A DNA stretch of 64,000 bases from Sarcocystis neurona (GCA_000727475.1 KL647309.1:937820-1001819), one strand, 5' to 3'; positions 22,101 through 31,788 are shown, counted from the stretch's first letter. A program made the numbers and translations. Notes: generated by a model not told the origin, from the sequence alone.

Positions 22101-24083
22101 CAACATACAACGCCAATCTGAACAACTATGGACGTCTCCATATGTCTGTATATACATATGCACAAGCACCTGCCTGCTTTGTATATGACCGCACCGGCAG
22201 ATCCATAGATAGGTGTAGGCAGATTGGTTGACGGAGATAGACAGATATGCAGAAAGGATGGAGAGATACAAACAGATAGGTAGACCGAGTATACCTATGG
22301 ATGGGGACTCTGTATGTAGACGCAGAGAAATTTATACATTCACAAACAGATCGATATTGCCAGGTAGACGACGTGTGCAGAACGTGGGGAAAATGCTGTT
22401 ACAAAATTTTACCTGTAGATTCAAGTCGTTTAAATACTCCTTTAGGACCGAGGGTTTCATAGGCATTTCTTTGTACAGCGTGCCGATTAAAACACACTCT
22501 CTCTGAAGCCACATTCAGAAAGCAGCAGCAGCAGCAGCAACACCGTTGGCAGCGGCGCAGCTCGCAGAAACAGCATTTTGACGGAATTCTGGTGCAGCAA
22601 CAGCGACAGCACACGTTGCAGCATTAGCAGCAACAGCAGAAACAGCCGGCTGCACAGCAGCAGAGTGTTCAGCAGCAGGGCGGGTTTCAGCGCGCGGAAC
22701 AGGAGCAGCAGCAGCCCCGACGCAGTGAGAGATATCATCCCGCCAACGGTCGAAGCGTCAGCAAAGATTTAGCCGAGAAACCGCTGCATCAGGCCCTCTT
22801 GTGGCAAGAAGAAGAGATGAAGAAGAGCGGGCAAAACTGCAGCTTCTTCTCAATGTCCTTTTCACGCCTGTACTCGGCGGACGGAGACCGCTGCTGCAGC
22901 TGCTGCTTCTGCTATTGCAGCGTCGGTACCACAGCGCTGTCTCGCTGCAGCCTCACTGATATACGTGTGCAGTCACACAAATAAAGCAGGCTTCTATATA
23001 CACGTATGTGTAAGCATGCGTACACACGCGCACATACATATGTATAAGTACTTGTACCTATATATATATATATATATAGCACATACATAGTGCAGATACA
23101 TGTAGTATGGATAAAAGCTGACTGACAGATGGCGTTGCGCGTGGGGTGCAGGCTCTTCTTCAAATATGAAAGACAGTTTGTCTCTCTCTGCTCACTGACT
23201 ATTTGCTACATATGAAAATGTCCACCTTCTTGCACCCTTAATAGAGCTGCAGATATATATGGGAAGAGACGGATGCCAGGCGATGCGTGCGTGTAGCCGT
23301 GCCAGTGGTATACGTGAGTGGGCCATCAAAGGTTGCACATATTCCTCCTTCCGTGGGGGGAAGAAAAAGCTCTGCAGCCTCAAATCTGAAGCCCCATCAG
23401 ACTACGTAGATGAGCAGGTGCCTGTAATAGTGTGACTTCTTCCTGCCGTGAAGAAGGGAGGAATATTAGGCAGGCACGCCAGGACAACGTACTCCGATCT
23501 GCAAGTCTTTGACGCAGGAGAGAATGCGCACGCCGGGCCAGCGGCTTTGAGCTCGGCACATCAGCAGTGGAGACATAGCCGCCAGTCTGGTGAAGTAGAC
23601 GCTGCTGTATTGCTGCTGGTAGAAGCGTTGAGGAAGCCGAAACCTCATGCCTCTGTCCTCGTATGTCGCTGTGGCTCGCACTAAATATCTGCCGTGCTCA
23701 GCAGCGCCAGCGGCAGCGTCAGCAGGGGGCGTGGCCTCCGGCGTCAAGTCATCAGTGGTTCCTGAAAAGAGAAGCCGCTGTTTTTTGGGGAGACGCTGCG
23801 GCGCCAGTCCTGCCTCGGACGCGGCATCCGGAGGAGTTGTCGAAGTCTGCCCGCTGCGGAGGGTCGTCGTCGCCCTCCTCAGGGCGCGTCGCAGCTCGGC
23901 AACCTCAGCTGCAGAGAGAGAAAGGTCAGCGGACGAAAAATAGGAAGATGAGACGTCCATAGCTGCTTCCGCCTCGCCTTCCTGTTTTAGAGGGTGCTCT
24001 TGCCCGGTGATACCGTATTGCTGGTGCTGCGGGCTTCCATGCGCGCCGTTCGTGGACGAAGGCGGGGTGGATGGAGGCGCCAT
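6162..24083 (-). CDS. POLD2: DNA polymerase delta small (B) subunit, POLD2/Pol31 family; whole multi-exon gene
   Basis: This is the accessory B-subunit of replicative DNA polymerase delta. In the family it is a nuclear protein with an OB fold and a catalytically dead phosphoesterase fold that links the catalytic subunit to the rest of the holoenzyme. Ten exons, transcribed right to left, were placed: 23493-24083, 22413-22502, 20625-20836, 19803-19974, 16199-16277, 11524-11890, 9183-9252, 7931-7991, 6547-6651 and 6162-6300. Family motifs appear in order: ECVLIGTLYKEMP, ALFLEDQTARVRL, SFEVADMC, LHLQLLRDFL, VVRLVIAGD, SIPVDLMPGAGDP, FTNPHAF, RFVGASGQ, APTAPDTL, YPFIGADPF, VPDFSKDP. Every junction has GT..AG and matching phase except between 22413 and 20836, where a short exon of about 10-12 codons is missing. 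The product is about 630-710 residues, against 469 in human. The extra length is a low-complexity N terminus plus acidic and Ala-rich inserts. Assignment is firm; the exact N terminus and one exon are not. Confidence 0.93.
6301..6546 (-). other. POLD2: Stop-free 246-base Ala-rich segment: intron or retained insert in POLD2
   Basis: Its length is 82 codons exactly, with no stop in the POLD2 frame, and it reads as Ala/Thr/Glu-rich. It has a GTGCGT donor and a pyrimidine-rich acceptor ending CTGCTGTTAG. Removing it gives LLYKYMTRPSGPLLLCVPDF, the same spacing as human between HVYF and PDF. Keeping it gives an Ala-rich loop insertion. Confidence 0.6.
6547..6651 (-). CDS. POLD2: POLD2 exon 10 (YPF..DPF block)
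   Basis: It starts at the GCTGCAG acceptor and encodes MYPFIGADPFCLTDQDDFF and HVYFSANHEKLLYKY, aligning with CYPFYKTDPF and HVYFCGN of the family. I end it at AT|GTGCGT because the join to 6300 then restores the family spacing exactly. The frame is also open straight through to 6162, so this may be one exon with an insert. Confidence 0.85.
6652..7930 (-). other. POLD2 intron, 1.3 kb, with CAG tract
   Basis: A plus-strand CAG tract fills about 7330-7880, next to the donor rather than the acceptor. TA/CATA and GA microsatellites fill 6780-7130. The acceptor is GCTGCTGCAG at 6652. The CAG tract gives long Ser, Leu and Cys frames that I reject. Confidence 0.8.
7931..7991 (-). CDS. POLD2: POLD2 exon 9 (61-base exon, APTAPDTL motif)
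   Basis: It encodes ALELCVEARCLAPTAPDTL, aligning with the family LEWTLRVRHISPTAPDTL. Two leading and two trailing bases complete codons with exons 8 and 10, and the donor is TC|GTACGT. Confidence 0.95.
7992..9182 (-). other. POLD2 intron, 1.2 kb, TA-rich
   Basis: Mostly TA/CATA microsatellite between about 8220 and 8780. Near the acceptor (GTGTGCGAACAG) there is only a short CAG cluster at about 8060. No gene was seen inside. Confidence 0.8.
9183..9252 (-). CDS. POLD2: POLD2 exon 8 (GTSGQN-type motif)
   Basis: This 70-base exon sits between the TTTTGTAG acceptor and the CTTG|GTAAGA donor. It encodes TRFVGASGQPVKNICKFSGL, aligning with the family [20 protein letters not shown]. It starts in phase 0 and leaves one base, matching the neighbours. 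Confidence 0.95.
9253..11523 (-). other. POLD2 intron, 2.3 kb: TA-rich donor half, CAG-rich acceptor half
   Basis: The donor half (about 11440-9890) is TA/CATA microsatellite and the acceptor half (about 9840-9270) is plus-strand CAG and GAA sequence, that is CTG/pyrimidine in the transcript. The acceptor is TTTTTCTTTTGTAG. No coding segment was recognised. Confidence 0.8.
9270..9700. repeat. CAG tract with 24-bp subrepeat
   Basis: Dense CAG on the plus strand, with a CGGCATCAGCAGCAACAGCA unit repeated near 9610-9660. The open frames on both strands here are artefacts; only 9183-9252 is exon. Confidence 0.85.
11524..11890 (-). CDS. POLD2: POLD2 exon 7 (phosphoesterase-like core)
   Basis: It encodes VVRLVIAGDALAAAG, an Ala/Thr insert, then FLALLGSSIPVDLMPGAGDP, LPQRCVHSALLP and SFTNPHAFAVDQ. 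These align with the family RVILAGNLL, ASVPVDVMPGEFDP, LPQQPLHPCMFP and TNPYQATIDG. One leading base completes a Gly codon and the exon ends in phase 0 at CAA|GTACGA. Confidence 0.96.
12864..13260. repeat. Three diverged copies of a 160-200 bp unit
   Basis: Copies near 12869, 13030 and 13231 share (A/G)ATATAAGCAGA and two share the CTCTTCTCACTATA-ACGCGTCT segment. The spacers share GGAGGAAGT and a TA-rich ACACATATATATGTGT stretch. It lies within a POLD2 intron. Confidence 0.65.
13720..14200. repeat. Degenerate tandem repeat, about 60-75 bp unit, five to six copies
   Basis: The recurring core is AGCC(A/G)AA(C/T)ACATAGGTGCA followed by TC(C/G)TTATATCTATC and a TA-rich tail. Copies lie near 13725, 13785, 13920, 13985, 14040 and 14100. 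It lies within a POLD2 intron. Confidence 0.75.
14940..15560. repeat. CTG/TTG trinucleotide tract
   Basis: Imperfect GCTGCTGTTGCTGCT units run for about 600 bases on the plus strand, giving Leu/Cys/Ala/Ser frames in all three plus frames. It is one of the few intronic tracts here in CAG-sense orientation relative to the gene. Confidence 0.9.
16199..16277 (-). CDS. POLD2: POLD2 exon 6 (79-base exon)
   Basis: The acceptor is CCTCTTCTTTTCCCAG and the donor is GG|GTGAGT. Joined to exon 5 it reads VSGLRIGSARRGSPLHLQLL then RDFLLGAF, aligning with the family VSGLGL...LLGTQLLVDVVTGQLG. The phases (two bases in, two bases out) fit both neighbours. It is too short to stand out as an open frame. Confidence 0.92.
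16278..19802 (-). other. POLD2 intron, 3.5 kb, with opposed purine and pyrimidine tracts
   Basis: The donor side (19750-18640) is TA/CATA microsatellite. Next comes a plus-strand pyrimidine tract at about 17630-18320, then a plus-strand purine tract at about 16281-16960. In the transcript the last is a pyrimidine tract of more than 600 bases ending at the acceptor TTTTCCCAG at 16278. No coding segment was recognised inside. Confidence 0.8.
17630..18320. repeat. Pyrimidine-rich tandem tract (CTCTCC-type units)
   Basis: The plus strand is almost entirely C and T with G only in GTCT units: repeated CTCTCCATCTCTCC and CTCCGTCTCTCTGTCT units, locally with a 16-base period near 17970-18035. It lies within a POLD2 intron; the open frames across it are periodic artefacts. 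Confidence 0.9.
19803..19974 (-). CDS. POLD2: POLD2 exon 5
   Basis: It begins in phase 0 after CTGCAG with LVAVRGRSGEGGSFEVADMC, which aligns with the family LAVFGSVRDDGKFLVEDYC. It ends RYVAFVSG at a CAG|GTACTT donor with one base left over. A short Ala/Gln/Ser insert separates the two motifs. Confidence 0.92.
19975..20624 (-). other. POLD2 intron with 15/30-bp CAG-derived tandem repeat
   Basis: Both flanking exons are in phase 0 and join to VTGLLVAVRG, matching the family's VTGTVLAVFG, so the intervening sequence is intron even though the exon-4 frame stays open far into it. The repeat at about 20260-20560 alternates GAGCAGCA(A/C)C-type 15-mers on the plus strand (CTG on the sense strand) and runs up to the acceptor CTGCTGCAG at 19975-19983. 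Confidence 0.85.
20260..20560. repeat. CAG-rich 15/30-bp minisatellite
   Basis: Repeated units of the form GAGCAGCACCAG and GAGCAGCAACCG alternate over about 300 bases. On the minus strand the open frame reads as PVAAPGA repeats, but the splice evidence makes it intronic. Confidence 0.85.
20625..20836 (-). CDS. POLD2: POLD2 exon 4 (ALFLED block and acidic insert)
   Basis: The acceptor is a long T-rich tract ending TTCTGCAG and the donor is CTG|GTGAAC. The exon starts with two bases that complete a codon and ends in phase 0. It encodes ALFLEDQTARVRLEL, then a Ser/Arg and Glu/Asp-rich insert of about 35 residues not found in animal homologues, then WQRLGLDGLVTGL. The last piece aligns with the family VSKLVTGTV segment and continues in the next exon. 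Confidence 0.92.
20837..22412 (-). other. POLD2 intron region hiding one unresolved short exon
   Basis: Exon 2 ends in phase 0 but the next found exon needs one leading base, and the family has about 12 more residues here (around PPRSKYIHPDD in human). A short exon of 3n+1 bases must therefore lie inside. Candidates ending at strong donors are about 21504-21519 (donor GAT|GTAAGT, would give KLPRG) and about 21449-21488 (donor AAAA|GTAAGG). Neither is convincing. The region also carries a G-rich 16-bp repeat at 21930-21985 and TA microsatellites near 22005-22022. Confidence 0.6.
21930..21985. repeat. G-rich 16-bp tandem repeat (four copies)
   Basis: The unit is GTCGGCCGGGGGGGCA, about 3.5 copies, with three runs of seven or more G on the plus strand. 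It lies within a POLD2 intron. Confidence 0.85.
22413..22502 (-). CDS. POLD2: POLD2 exon 2
   Basis: This is a 30-codon exon, phase 0 at both ends, between a GGCTTCAG acceptor and a CTACAG|GTAAAA donor. It encodes RECVLIGTLYKEMPMKPS and the following VLKEYLNDL, which aligns with the family segment KCVVVGTLFKAMPLQPS. The agreement is the clearest single match in the gene. Confidence 0.95.
23493..24083 (-). CDS. POLD2: POLD2 exon 1 (start codon and N-terminal block)
   Basis: I chose the ATG at 24081-24083 (MAPPSTPPSS). The frame stays open to an upstream ATG at 24287, but that extension is a Leu/Phe/Cys-rich stretch that looks like a secretion signal, which does not suit a nuclear polymerase subunit. 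About 130 residues of low-complexity sequence precede the conserved block ATYEDRGMRFRLPQRF then QYSSVYFTRL, which matches the N-terminal Tyr-rich block of the family. The exon has 197 codons and ends in phase 0 at a GTACGT donor (23492 downward). Confidence 0.9.
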
Positions 24084-27000
24084 CGGTCGCCGGTCACTTG
24101 TGGAACGAAGAGGAAGAACCGAAGTTACGAGAATTCCGCAAGTGGGCACGTGGGAGGAAGGCGGAAAGGGCAAAAAATGCGGTGCGAGGCGCAGAAGACA
24201 AAGAAATGACGCCGAGACGCAAAAAAGCAGAAAAAGAGAAGTAGCGAAGAAAACGTGGCAAGCCGACAGACGAAGTGAGGATGACAAAGTGGAGGTGTGG
24301 AGAAATAGACGAGACTAGGAAATACACAAGAAGATCATGAAGTTGGACATGATGAAGCGGTGGACGAACAAGACGGTGACACACGGGGAGTGTACTAGTC
24401 GTGTCCATTCAACTGCAAATGAAGGACGGACACAAAAAAGACCCTTCTCGACGGATGGAGAATAAGAAGAGAAGTCAACACGCTATAGAAGGGAAAGGCC
24501 TGACGATGAGGAGAGTGTCAGTGTCTGTGTAAACACAGACCTTTCCTTTTTTATGTGTGTATAATGTTTTCCATAGGTCCTTCCATCCTCTGTTCCTCCG
24601 GTGCCAGTGACGCAGTTCGGCAATTCTCAACTACCTTCTTTTTTTGTGTGATATGGAATTCCACACAAGGGACACAGCCAGCTGTCACAGCTGGCTTACT
24701 ACTAGTGGCTGCTCCGCTGCTGGAGGCGTGAGTCGGAATTCATGAGTAATGCCCTTCTGGTGGCTTCAAAGCACCTTCTGCGGTGGCGTAGAGACACGGA
24801 ACCACATTTGTATCGAAGGGAGCAGACAGGAGGGAATAGTAAGGCAAACACATTTAAAGGGAGTTACGAGAAAGCAAGAGCGTCGAGCTAGCGAGTCCTT
24901 GGGAAAACGGCTTTACGAAACACTGTGAAGAGGTGTTTCCAGTCCATATTAACTGCAGCACGCGGAAGAGAGAGAGAGGGAACGCGAATTAACGGGGCGT
25001 ACTGAAGAGAGCAAAGCGTATGGCACAAGCGAACGAAATACGCAGGAAGATAGCTCGTAGACGGAGCAGTGTGTGCTCGCTGCGTGTTTCCAAGCCACTA
25101 CGCACGAATGCGATAACGAAACGTTCAGAAGCGAAACGGAGAAAAAAATGTAAACAAGTAAGAGACTCAAATTCGGGAAAGTAGCTGCTGCACTTAAAGA
25201 GTAAGGCATGGTTCCACACGTGTCCACAAGTCACAAACGAAAGGGTCAGAAGGTATGTGAAAAGGAAGAGCGCATGTGTTCGTAAGGCAAGTGGACTGCA
25301 TGCGCAGGCAAACTGCTGTTCGCAGAACTCAGGCTGTTCTGCACACCTCGCCCGAATCGTAATGGCACCTCTCAAAATCTGCCGAAGCGGCGACAACTGC
25401 ACATCACACAAAACTAGTCACGGCGATCGGCGCGAATCAACGTGCGGTAGCGGTGCGTAGGGGGGAAAAGGCGGGAGGGTGGGCTGGCACGCATTGAAGC
25501 ACCTGGAGTGTATGGCGTGGTGGTGGACCGCCAGCTGACTGAATAAAAATCGGTCCCTTCTGGGAGGGAGTGGTAGAGTTAAGTACAATATGGATATTAC
25601 ACTCTTCTAAGGAGCAGCACCTCGCGTGAAGGACAAGGAGAGTGCAGAAGATATTGCCGCAGGTGTACATACTTCCATGTCTTGTCAGTACAAGTGGCGG
25701 CCTACCGACCCCTCTTGCACCCAGCCAAGACACGTACTGTGTGTAAGTCATCGTTTATTTATACTTTTCTAAAGGAAAGCGTGAAAGCACGTAAATGCAG
25801 TGCAGCGGCATTGCAACGTCCGTAAGATACATATTCATGTGCTGTCGCAGTCACGCCGCGAGACTATTAAAAAAGGAAGTGGAGCGTTAAATCTCCTCCA
25901 CTGGTGAACAACGGAACCTTTTTTCCGTTTTTCAGCGAATGATTTGATGTGCATTGCTACCGTTCTGTGGCGGTTTACGGACCTACTTGACCTGACCTTT
26001 GCATCTGACAAAACAGTGACAGTTGGTGGTTCCGCCATTGGGATACAAAGCACGCTGGGAAGCGGTAGTGTCCTCTCCCAGTTAATGAGAACAACCGATG
26101 ATTTTGTTTTCGCATGTCGGAGTTATCCTGATAGTAGAACACTATTAGTGGTTGCACATGGAGAGGCACAGGTATATACGGATGTGCTGAGTTCTGCGCT
26201 CTCGGTCGTGTTGGCGACTACCAGGCAGAAACACTCGCTCTGCAACTTGCAATATGACAGAGTATCTTCTGGTGTGTTGCTGCATCAGCATTCATGATAA
26301 GGAATAGTGCGTGAGTTTGTTTGCATCCCGCCGCAGTGACCAGTTACCTAGCGGCAGCCACCTTGTATCTGGTTCTTACAGAGGGTACCGGGATAGCAAT
26401 ACCACACCTGGTGAAGTGCCACGGGCTTTTTTCCCCTATCTTTCAGTCCGCATTCAAGGGCAACGTCCGTTTACACCAACTCGCATACTTTTCCAAGCCT
26501 CAGCGTCCGGTGTGAGCAGGACTCCGCTGTAACGGTAGGCTAGCTAGCATATATGACTTCTGGTTTTGATGATACATGCTTCTTTTGTGTGCACTGGTGC
26601 TCGCTTCGCGCCTGCTGGTATATCTACTGGATGGATCCTGCTGCAGTTTCACTCTTAACGTATATACCTAGATGAGAATGCGCTTAGGAAGAGCGCACGT
26701 AGAGAAGTTTCTACTCTGGGTGTCTACAATTACAGGGAGGCCAACCGAGGAGAATGTGCCCCAGGCCGCTACAGGAAGAAGAATTCCTTTAAAAAGACGA
26801 CATGGACGTACGGAATACGGCGCAGTCGACGTGCGTCACAGCTGAGGCCTGCCACGGCCTTAAAGTGTTTCAGCGCAAAAAGAGGCATACTGTGCATTTG
26901 AGAATATAGTGACACCCTAGCTGGCCGTATGTCCAAAAGTACGCATATGATCCGTACATCTACCGATGGATGTTATCTGTGAACGGTAGTGTGCCCACCT

Positions 27001-30000
27001 GCAGTACTACGCGCAATGTTAAGATGTGCCGTCCTCTGACGCTGGCAGTGTACTCACCAAGATCACCCACCGTGCCGCCACACGTTGAAGCTCCTTTTCT
27101 TGACTGTTACAGTGGGTGACTAGCCCGTACCAACATACTCGCTTGTGCGAAATGCCAGCATTTCAAACCACCTGACTGTACGTCTTCAAGCCTGCACAGA
27201 GGATGCGTAGTGTTTATGACTGTGTATTTCAGAATACCCCTTCCTGATACAAATGGAGAACCCTGCGCAGTCTGCGAAATTGAGTCGTTGTAAGAACGAC
27301 TCATTCGAAAAAGCAGAAGTGGTATGACGTTTCGCTGCCGTGAGCGATGTATGACTCATGTTGCGCGCGTATCAAACAAGTGTTCCTGTGATTGTCGCGA
27401 ACGTGAATATCGAACTTAGCGTGTGTACTATATACATACATATATGTACACTTATACAAATCTCTGCAAACCAGTACGCATCAAAGCCCAGCCTTGTCAC
27501 GTGGCAGTAACGGGGAGCACGGCGTCGTCACAGCAACAAAAGCCGACTTTGCAATGTTTGTAGGGGCAGTACACGCAGCGCGTTCATGCGGACGCGTACG
27601 CAGGACTGTTTAATCAAATCATAAAAACATCTGCGTACGCTTTTCCTTTTAGATCCAAGCACTTGTGATGGTAAAAGCGAAAGAGCGGAGACTGACAGCC
27701 GCGACCGGTGGAGCACAGTCGCGCCATGCCGTCGCTACTGCTACGCTCACGCACAAACCTGCATGACACCAATATTGAGTAGTTGTGAACGCGTCCGGAA
27801 TAGAAGTATGGTTTGACGTTTCGTTGCCGCCATCTTTCTCCAGCTACCAGAAGGAAGAGAGACGAAGCTTAACACTTTCTGCTCTGTTGGACACGTAAGC
27901 GTACCACCACAGAGGTATATATAATGTACAGGACGCGAGCATACACATGCGCGTGCTTCTCTCTCTCAAACCTAAAGTAGTACACATGGACGCCACGCTG
28001 TAACCTGCAAGTCGACGAGGATTGTTGCATTTGTAAACTGTTGCGTTTACATTTTGTCTTCAGGTAAATAAGTCTGACATCTCTGTAAAACCTGATCCTG
28101 TGTTCTACAGCAAGGAGGCGCACTACAGTGTATCTATCCTCCCATACACAGACCGTGCTCTTCTGGCAATGGTGAACATACAGAAATGGGTGAGCGGTTC
28201 CAGTCGCGGGAGGGAGGGTCGCCGTGCGTAGAGTACTTCTACGACACGCCTGTTTCTCCAAACCTAGCGCGCCTGCACAGCAGTCACCGAACCCCGGCGG
28301 CAGCGACAGCCCTCTACTAGCACGCGGTCACACCGTGCTTACTACTGTTGTTACTGTTGTTTGACTGATACACGCAAGTTTACCGTGCAGCTCTGTTGCA
28401 ACTTCCCTCCTCCGGTGTTTCTGCTGCAACTTCAAGACTGCACTTGCGTCAGCAAGCCTACCACTGCTGCAACTACTGCTGCACTGCCTGACACCGGTGC
28501 AGCCGCTGCATCTATTGCTCCCTAGTACACAAATCCGTTGGTGTATTAGTTGCGCATACAGATTATTTGGCTCAGATGCTGCTGACGCGATGGAAGAGCA
28601 GCACAGCTGTTTTTTTCGCGCGCAGAAAACCCGTATTCCTTTAGGTCTACAGCAGGAACAATTATAGGACTTCACGTCGCATACAAATAGGTATATATAT
28701 ATATATACACATGTGTATGCATACATGTCCGCTCGTGCACGTCTACAGATATAGGGCTTATGTGTGTCTACGTATAGTTCGTACGCACATGCATATGTGT
28801 GTTCAAATCTGTCGAATACCGTGCGTGCTTGTGCAGATAAATATACTGTTACTTGACGCACTGCAGCAACACAGCTTCCTCTACAGCAGCCATGGATCCG
28901 GCTTCTGCGCAGAAAACTGCTGCAGCTTGCTGATACAGTGACACACGTTTCAGCGAGTCCGGCCGGGAGTACGGTTGTGCCGGTCCTGCGGAGCGCCGTC
29001 CGTTCCAGTTGGCAAGATGTATCTCCGTTGTTCGGCAAAATACTCTGGAATTCACTTTTTCAAGTCGTCTGCCCTTCTGTTGCACAGCTCTTTTTCACGA
29101 TCGGGTGTTACCTTATCTGCTGCAGCTGCACAATACCTCGGTCCCTTCAGGCCTCAAACTTCGGGGAATACCCGTGCGTTTTGCAGAGGATGCTGCTGCC
29201 GGGGTAATGTCGCGGCAACTACGGCAGAATCTCTATATAGTCTCTCCACTCCCTGCAGCTGCATAAGACCCGTAGCTGCCACTTGTTCACTGTTCGCGGC
29301 ACGCGCAGAGCCACGTTGCTCTTCTCTTCTCTGAAACTGGTGCAGTCGCTGCTGCTGCCCCTCCACTTCTTCCCTCCCGCGTTGTCTCTACGTAAGACTT
29401 TCCACTGCAGCGCCGCCTAAATTAGTTTACATACACTTTCATCCTAGTGATGCTTTTGCAGCTGCAGAAACGTCTTTCTCCTCCCGTGCATCACTGCTCC
29501 CTTGCGTGATGAATTGCTTCAGAGAGAGGTATAAAGACAGGTAGGAAGTGGTCTGCTGTAGCGCCTGGGTAACAGACGCGAACGAATTTGTTGAAGATGT
29601 GTGAGAACTACGGACACCGCCGAAACCTCCGCAAGTTAATCCTCTGCAGATCCAAGGATTATAAGTACTCGGTCCGTATTAGCAGCTGTTGCCGCAGCGT
29701 GAGCACCTCATTTCTCAGCGCTAACACAGCTGAACGAACGCATGGGCTGCTGCTACTCCCCAAAAGAAGCAGCTTGTTCCTGCCGCTCAACTACAACTAT
29801 AGTGGCGCTTCATCCGTAGAGATGCTGCTACTGGTGATCATCGGTATAGCATACGTCGCACAGGCAGGACGCTACTCAGCAACAACCCATTCAACTCACG
29901 GAAAGACCTTTTTCTTCTTTTTTGTATCTAGTAATCTGCTGAAGTATCAGCACTAGTAGGTCTCTGCGTGTTGTCGTCGCCCGTGCTGCTCTGCTGCAGC

Positions 30001-31788
30001 ACACACAAACGACCCGCGGTGAGGGTTACGTTCACCGCGCTGTCCAGTGTACATACACCCCACGGTGAAATGTACGTACACCCCTTAACCATGTATGCAC
30101 ACATACTCCGCAGCCAGATGCACGTTACTCCACGATCCGCTGTGCATGCATAATACGATCAGGAGTACGTACACTCCGTGCTCGACATGTACGTACATCC
30201 CGCAGTGAGGCGTACGCACTCCCCGCGGTCAAGTGTCCGTACACCCCGCAGTAACCTATATTCCATGGTTGAGTACGTATACTCAGCTCGTTTAGGGCCA
30301 CCCTACTCCTAAAGAGGTTTGTGTGCCTGCGGCGGAACTACCGTCTACGCCCTGTGCACTCCTCGCCTTTTTTAGCTGAGGAAACTGCTGCAGTGCACCG
30401 GCGTTTCTTAGACAAGCCAGTTCACACGCATTACGGAACACTTCTGTGTACATCTACAACAGATAAAACGACATTTAATCACGCGCGTCTACGTACTTCT
30501 GCATGTTTATACAAATGTATGTAGCCGTACAGGTACATCTACATGAAGATCTACACAAAATTCTACCGGACGATACGCCGGCACCATTTTAAGATTGACT
30601 CCTCTTCTGGTCAGGTAGCAGTCCGCTCCCGTCACGCTACACTTCATCACACGCTTCTTTGTCTGTCGGTCACCGACCACGTCCTCTGTGCTCTTCACAA
30701 AGAAATGCAGTCATCTTAAACTCCGCCCCCTCCGTAGCCGTCTCCTGATGTCAGCAACAGCAGCAGGCAATCAGCCACACAGTCATCTGCCGTGCCGACG
30801 CTCCCTAATGCAGCGGATGCTGTCGCTTCACGGCTCGCTGCTGTTGCACCCAAAGTGCTGCGGTAAAACAGTCTTTCTATAGCACCTTTGTCCGTCGGGG
30901 ACTCCTCTGCTGCTGCTGCTGCCGCTGCCGTACGTGTTAGTGCGCGTGCAGCAGACTCCCGCTGCCACTGCTGGCACCGGTTGCTGCTGCTGCCGGCTGT
31001 CTCTGCTGCTTGCATGTGCTCTAGCTGCTGCTGGTCACCCCTTCCGCGGCTCCTGCGTGCTCCTGCTGCTGATGTATGTTCCTGCTCTTGCTAAAGGGCC
31101 CTAAAGCTGCTGCCGCCTTTGCGCGGATAATTTTCCTGCACGCGCAGCGTCTTCTTGTACGTCTGGCTGTTTCGATACGCAGCTGCGCTCGCTACTATCT
31201 GAACAGTGCTGGGTGAGAAGCTACTCAAGAAGAAAATCTTAGCAACGCACAAACAGCTGGCTGCTGCACAAACAGCTGGCACTGCCCGGAAGGCTCCCCT
31301 GATGTGCGCGAACCTCTCTTGCTGCAAGCAGTCGCGCTGCTGCTCTTATTTTCGCCAGCGACGCCGCTGTCGAGTTGCTGCTGCTTTCGTGGAATGTTTG
31401 TCGTCCCTGCTGCTACGTGCTCTCTGCTGCTGCTTGTGTGTGAGAAGTCTGATGCTGCCGCTATGAGTGCTGCCGTTGTTGCAAAAAAGTCTGCCGGCGG
31501 CCGTGGTGTGGCGGTGGGCATGCGGCCGCTGCTGCTGGTGGATCGTTTGCTGCTGCAGCAGTGGCTGCTGCTATAGAGTCACCTGCTTCTCTGAAGAATG
31601 CTGCTGCTGCTGTCCAGGATATTGCTGCTGCTCACGTTCCTGCTGCCGTCGAGCCTGCAGCTGCTGCTGTAGTGGCGGCTACTACGGCGCTGCCGGACGT
31701 GTCTTCTGCCTTTGCCGCGCAACTGCTGCTGCTGCTACGGAATGACGTGCGGCAGCAAACGCGCCCCCGTCGAAGGCGTAGCTCCCGT
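24084..31788. other. Intergenic region between POLD2 5' end and SEL1L/Hrd3 3' end, poor in microsatellites
   Basis: These 7.7 kb must contain the POLD2 promoter (left) and the SEL1L/Hrd3 3' untranslated region (right). TA microsatellite is almost absent apart from short runs near 27430 and 28690. CAG/CTG begins to reappear only from about 28860 rightward and is dense after 30700. Open frames reach 117 codons (25944-26297, plus) and 140 codons (24989-25411, minus) but show no recognisable family or splice partners. I see no tRNA, rRNA or mobile-element signature. Confidence 0.6.
30043..30280. repeat. Degenerate 23-24 bp tandem repeat, about ten copies
   Basis: The unit is close to TGTACGTACACCCCGCAGTG plus three or four variable bases. 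The best copies are near 30066, 30188, 30211 and 30234. It is clearly periodic but diverged, and unrelated to the CAG and TA repeats around it. Confidence 0.8.

Noticed and set aside
23494..24287. Upstream ATG at 24287 giving POLD2 a 68-residue Leu/Phe-rich N-terminal extension
   Set aside because: The extension resembles a secretory signal and does not suit a nuclear replication protein. The ATG at 24083 is simpler, though transcript evidence is lacking.
25944..26297. Plus-strand 117-codon open frame in the repeat-poor region
   Set aside because: It has no recognisable motif and no splice partners, and its length is compatible with chance.
28328..29038. Minus-strand 236-codon open frame
   Set aside because: It runs through a TA microsatellite (Tyr/Ile run) and shows no family pattern.
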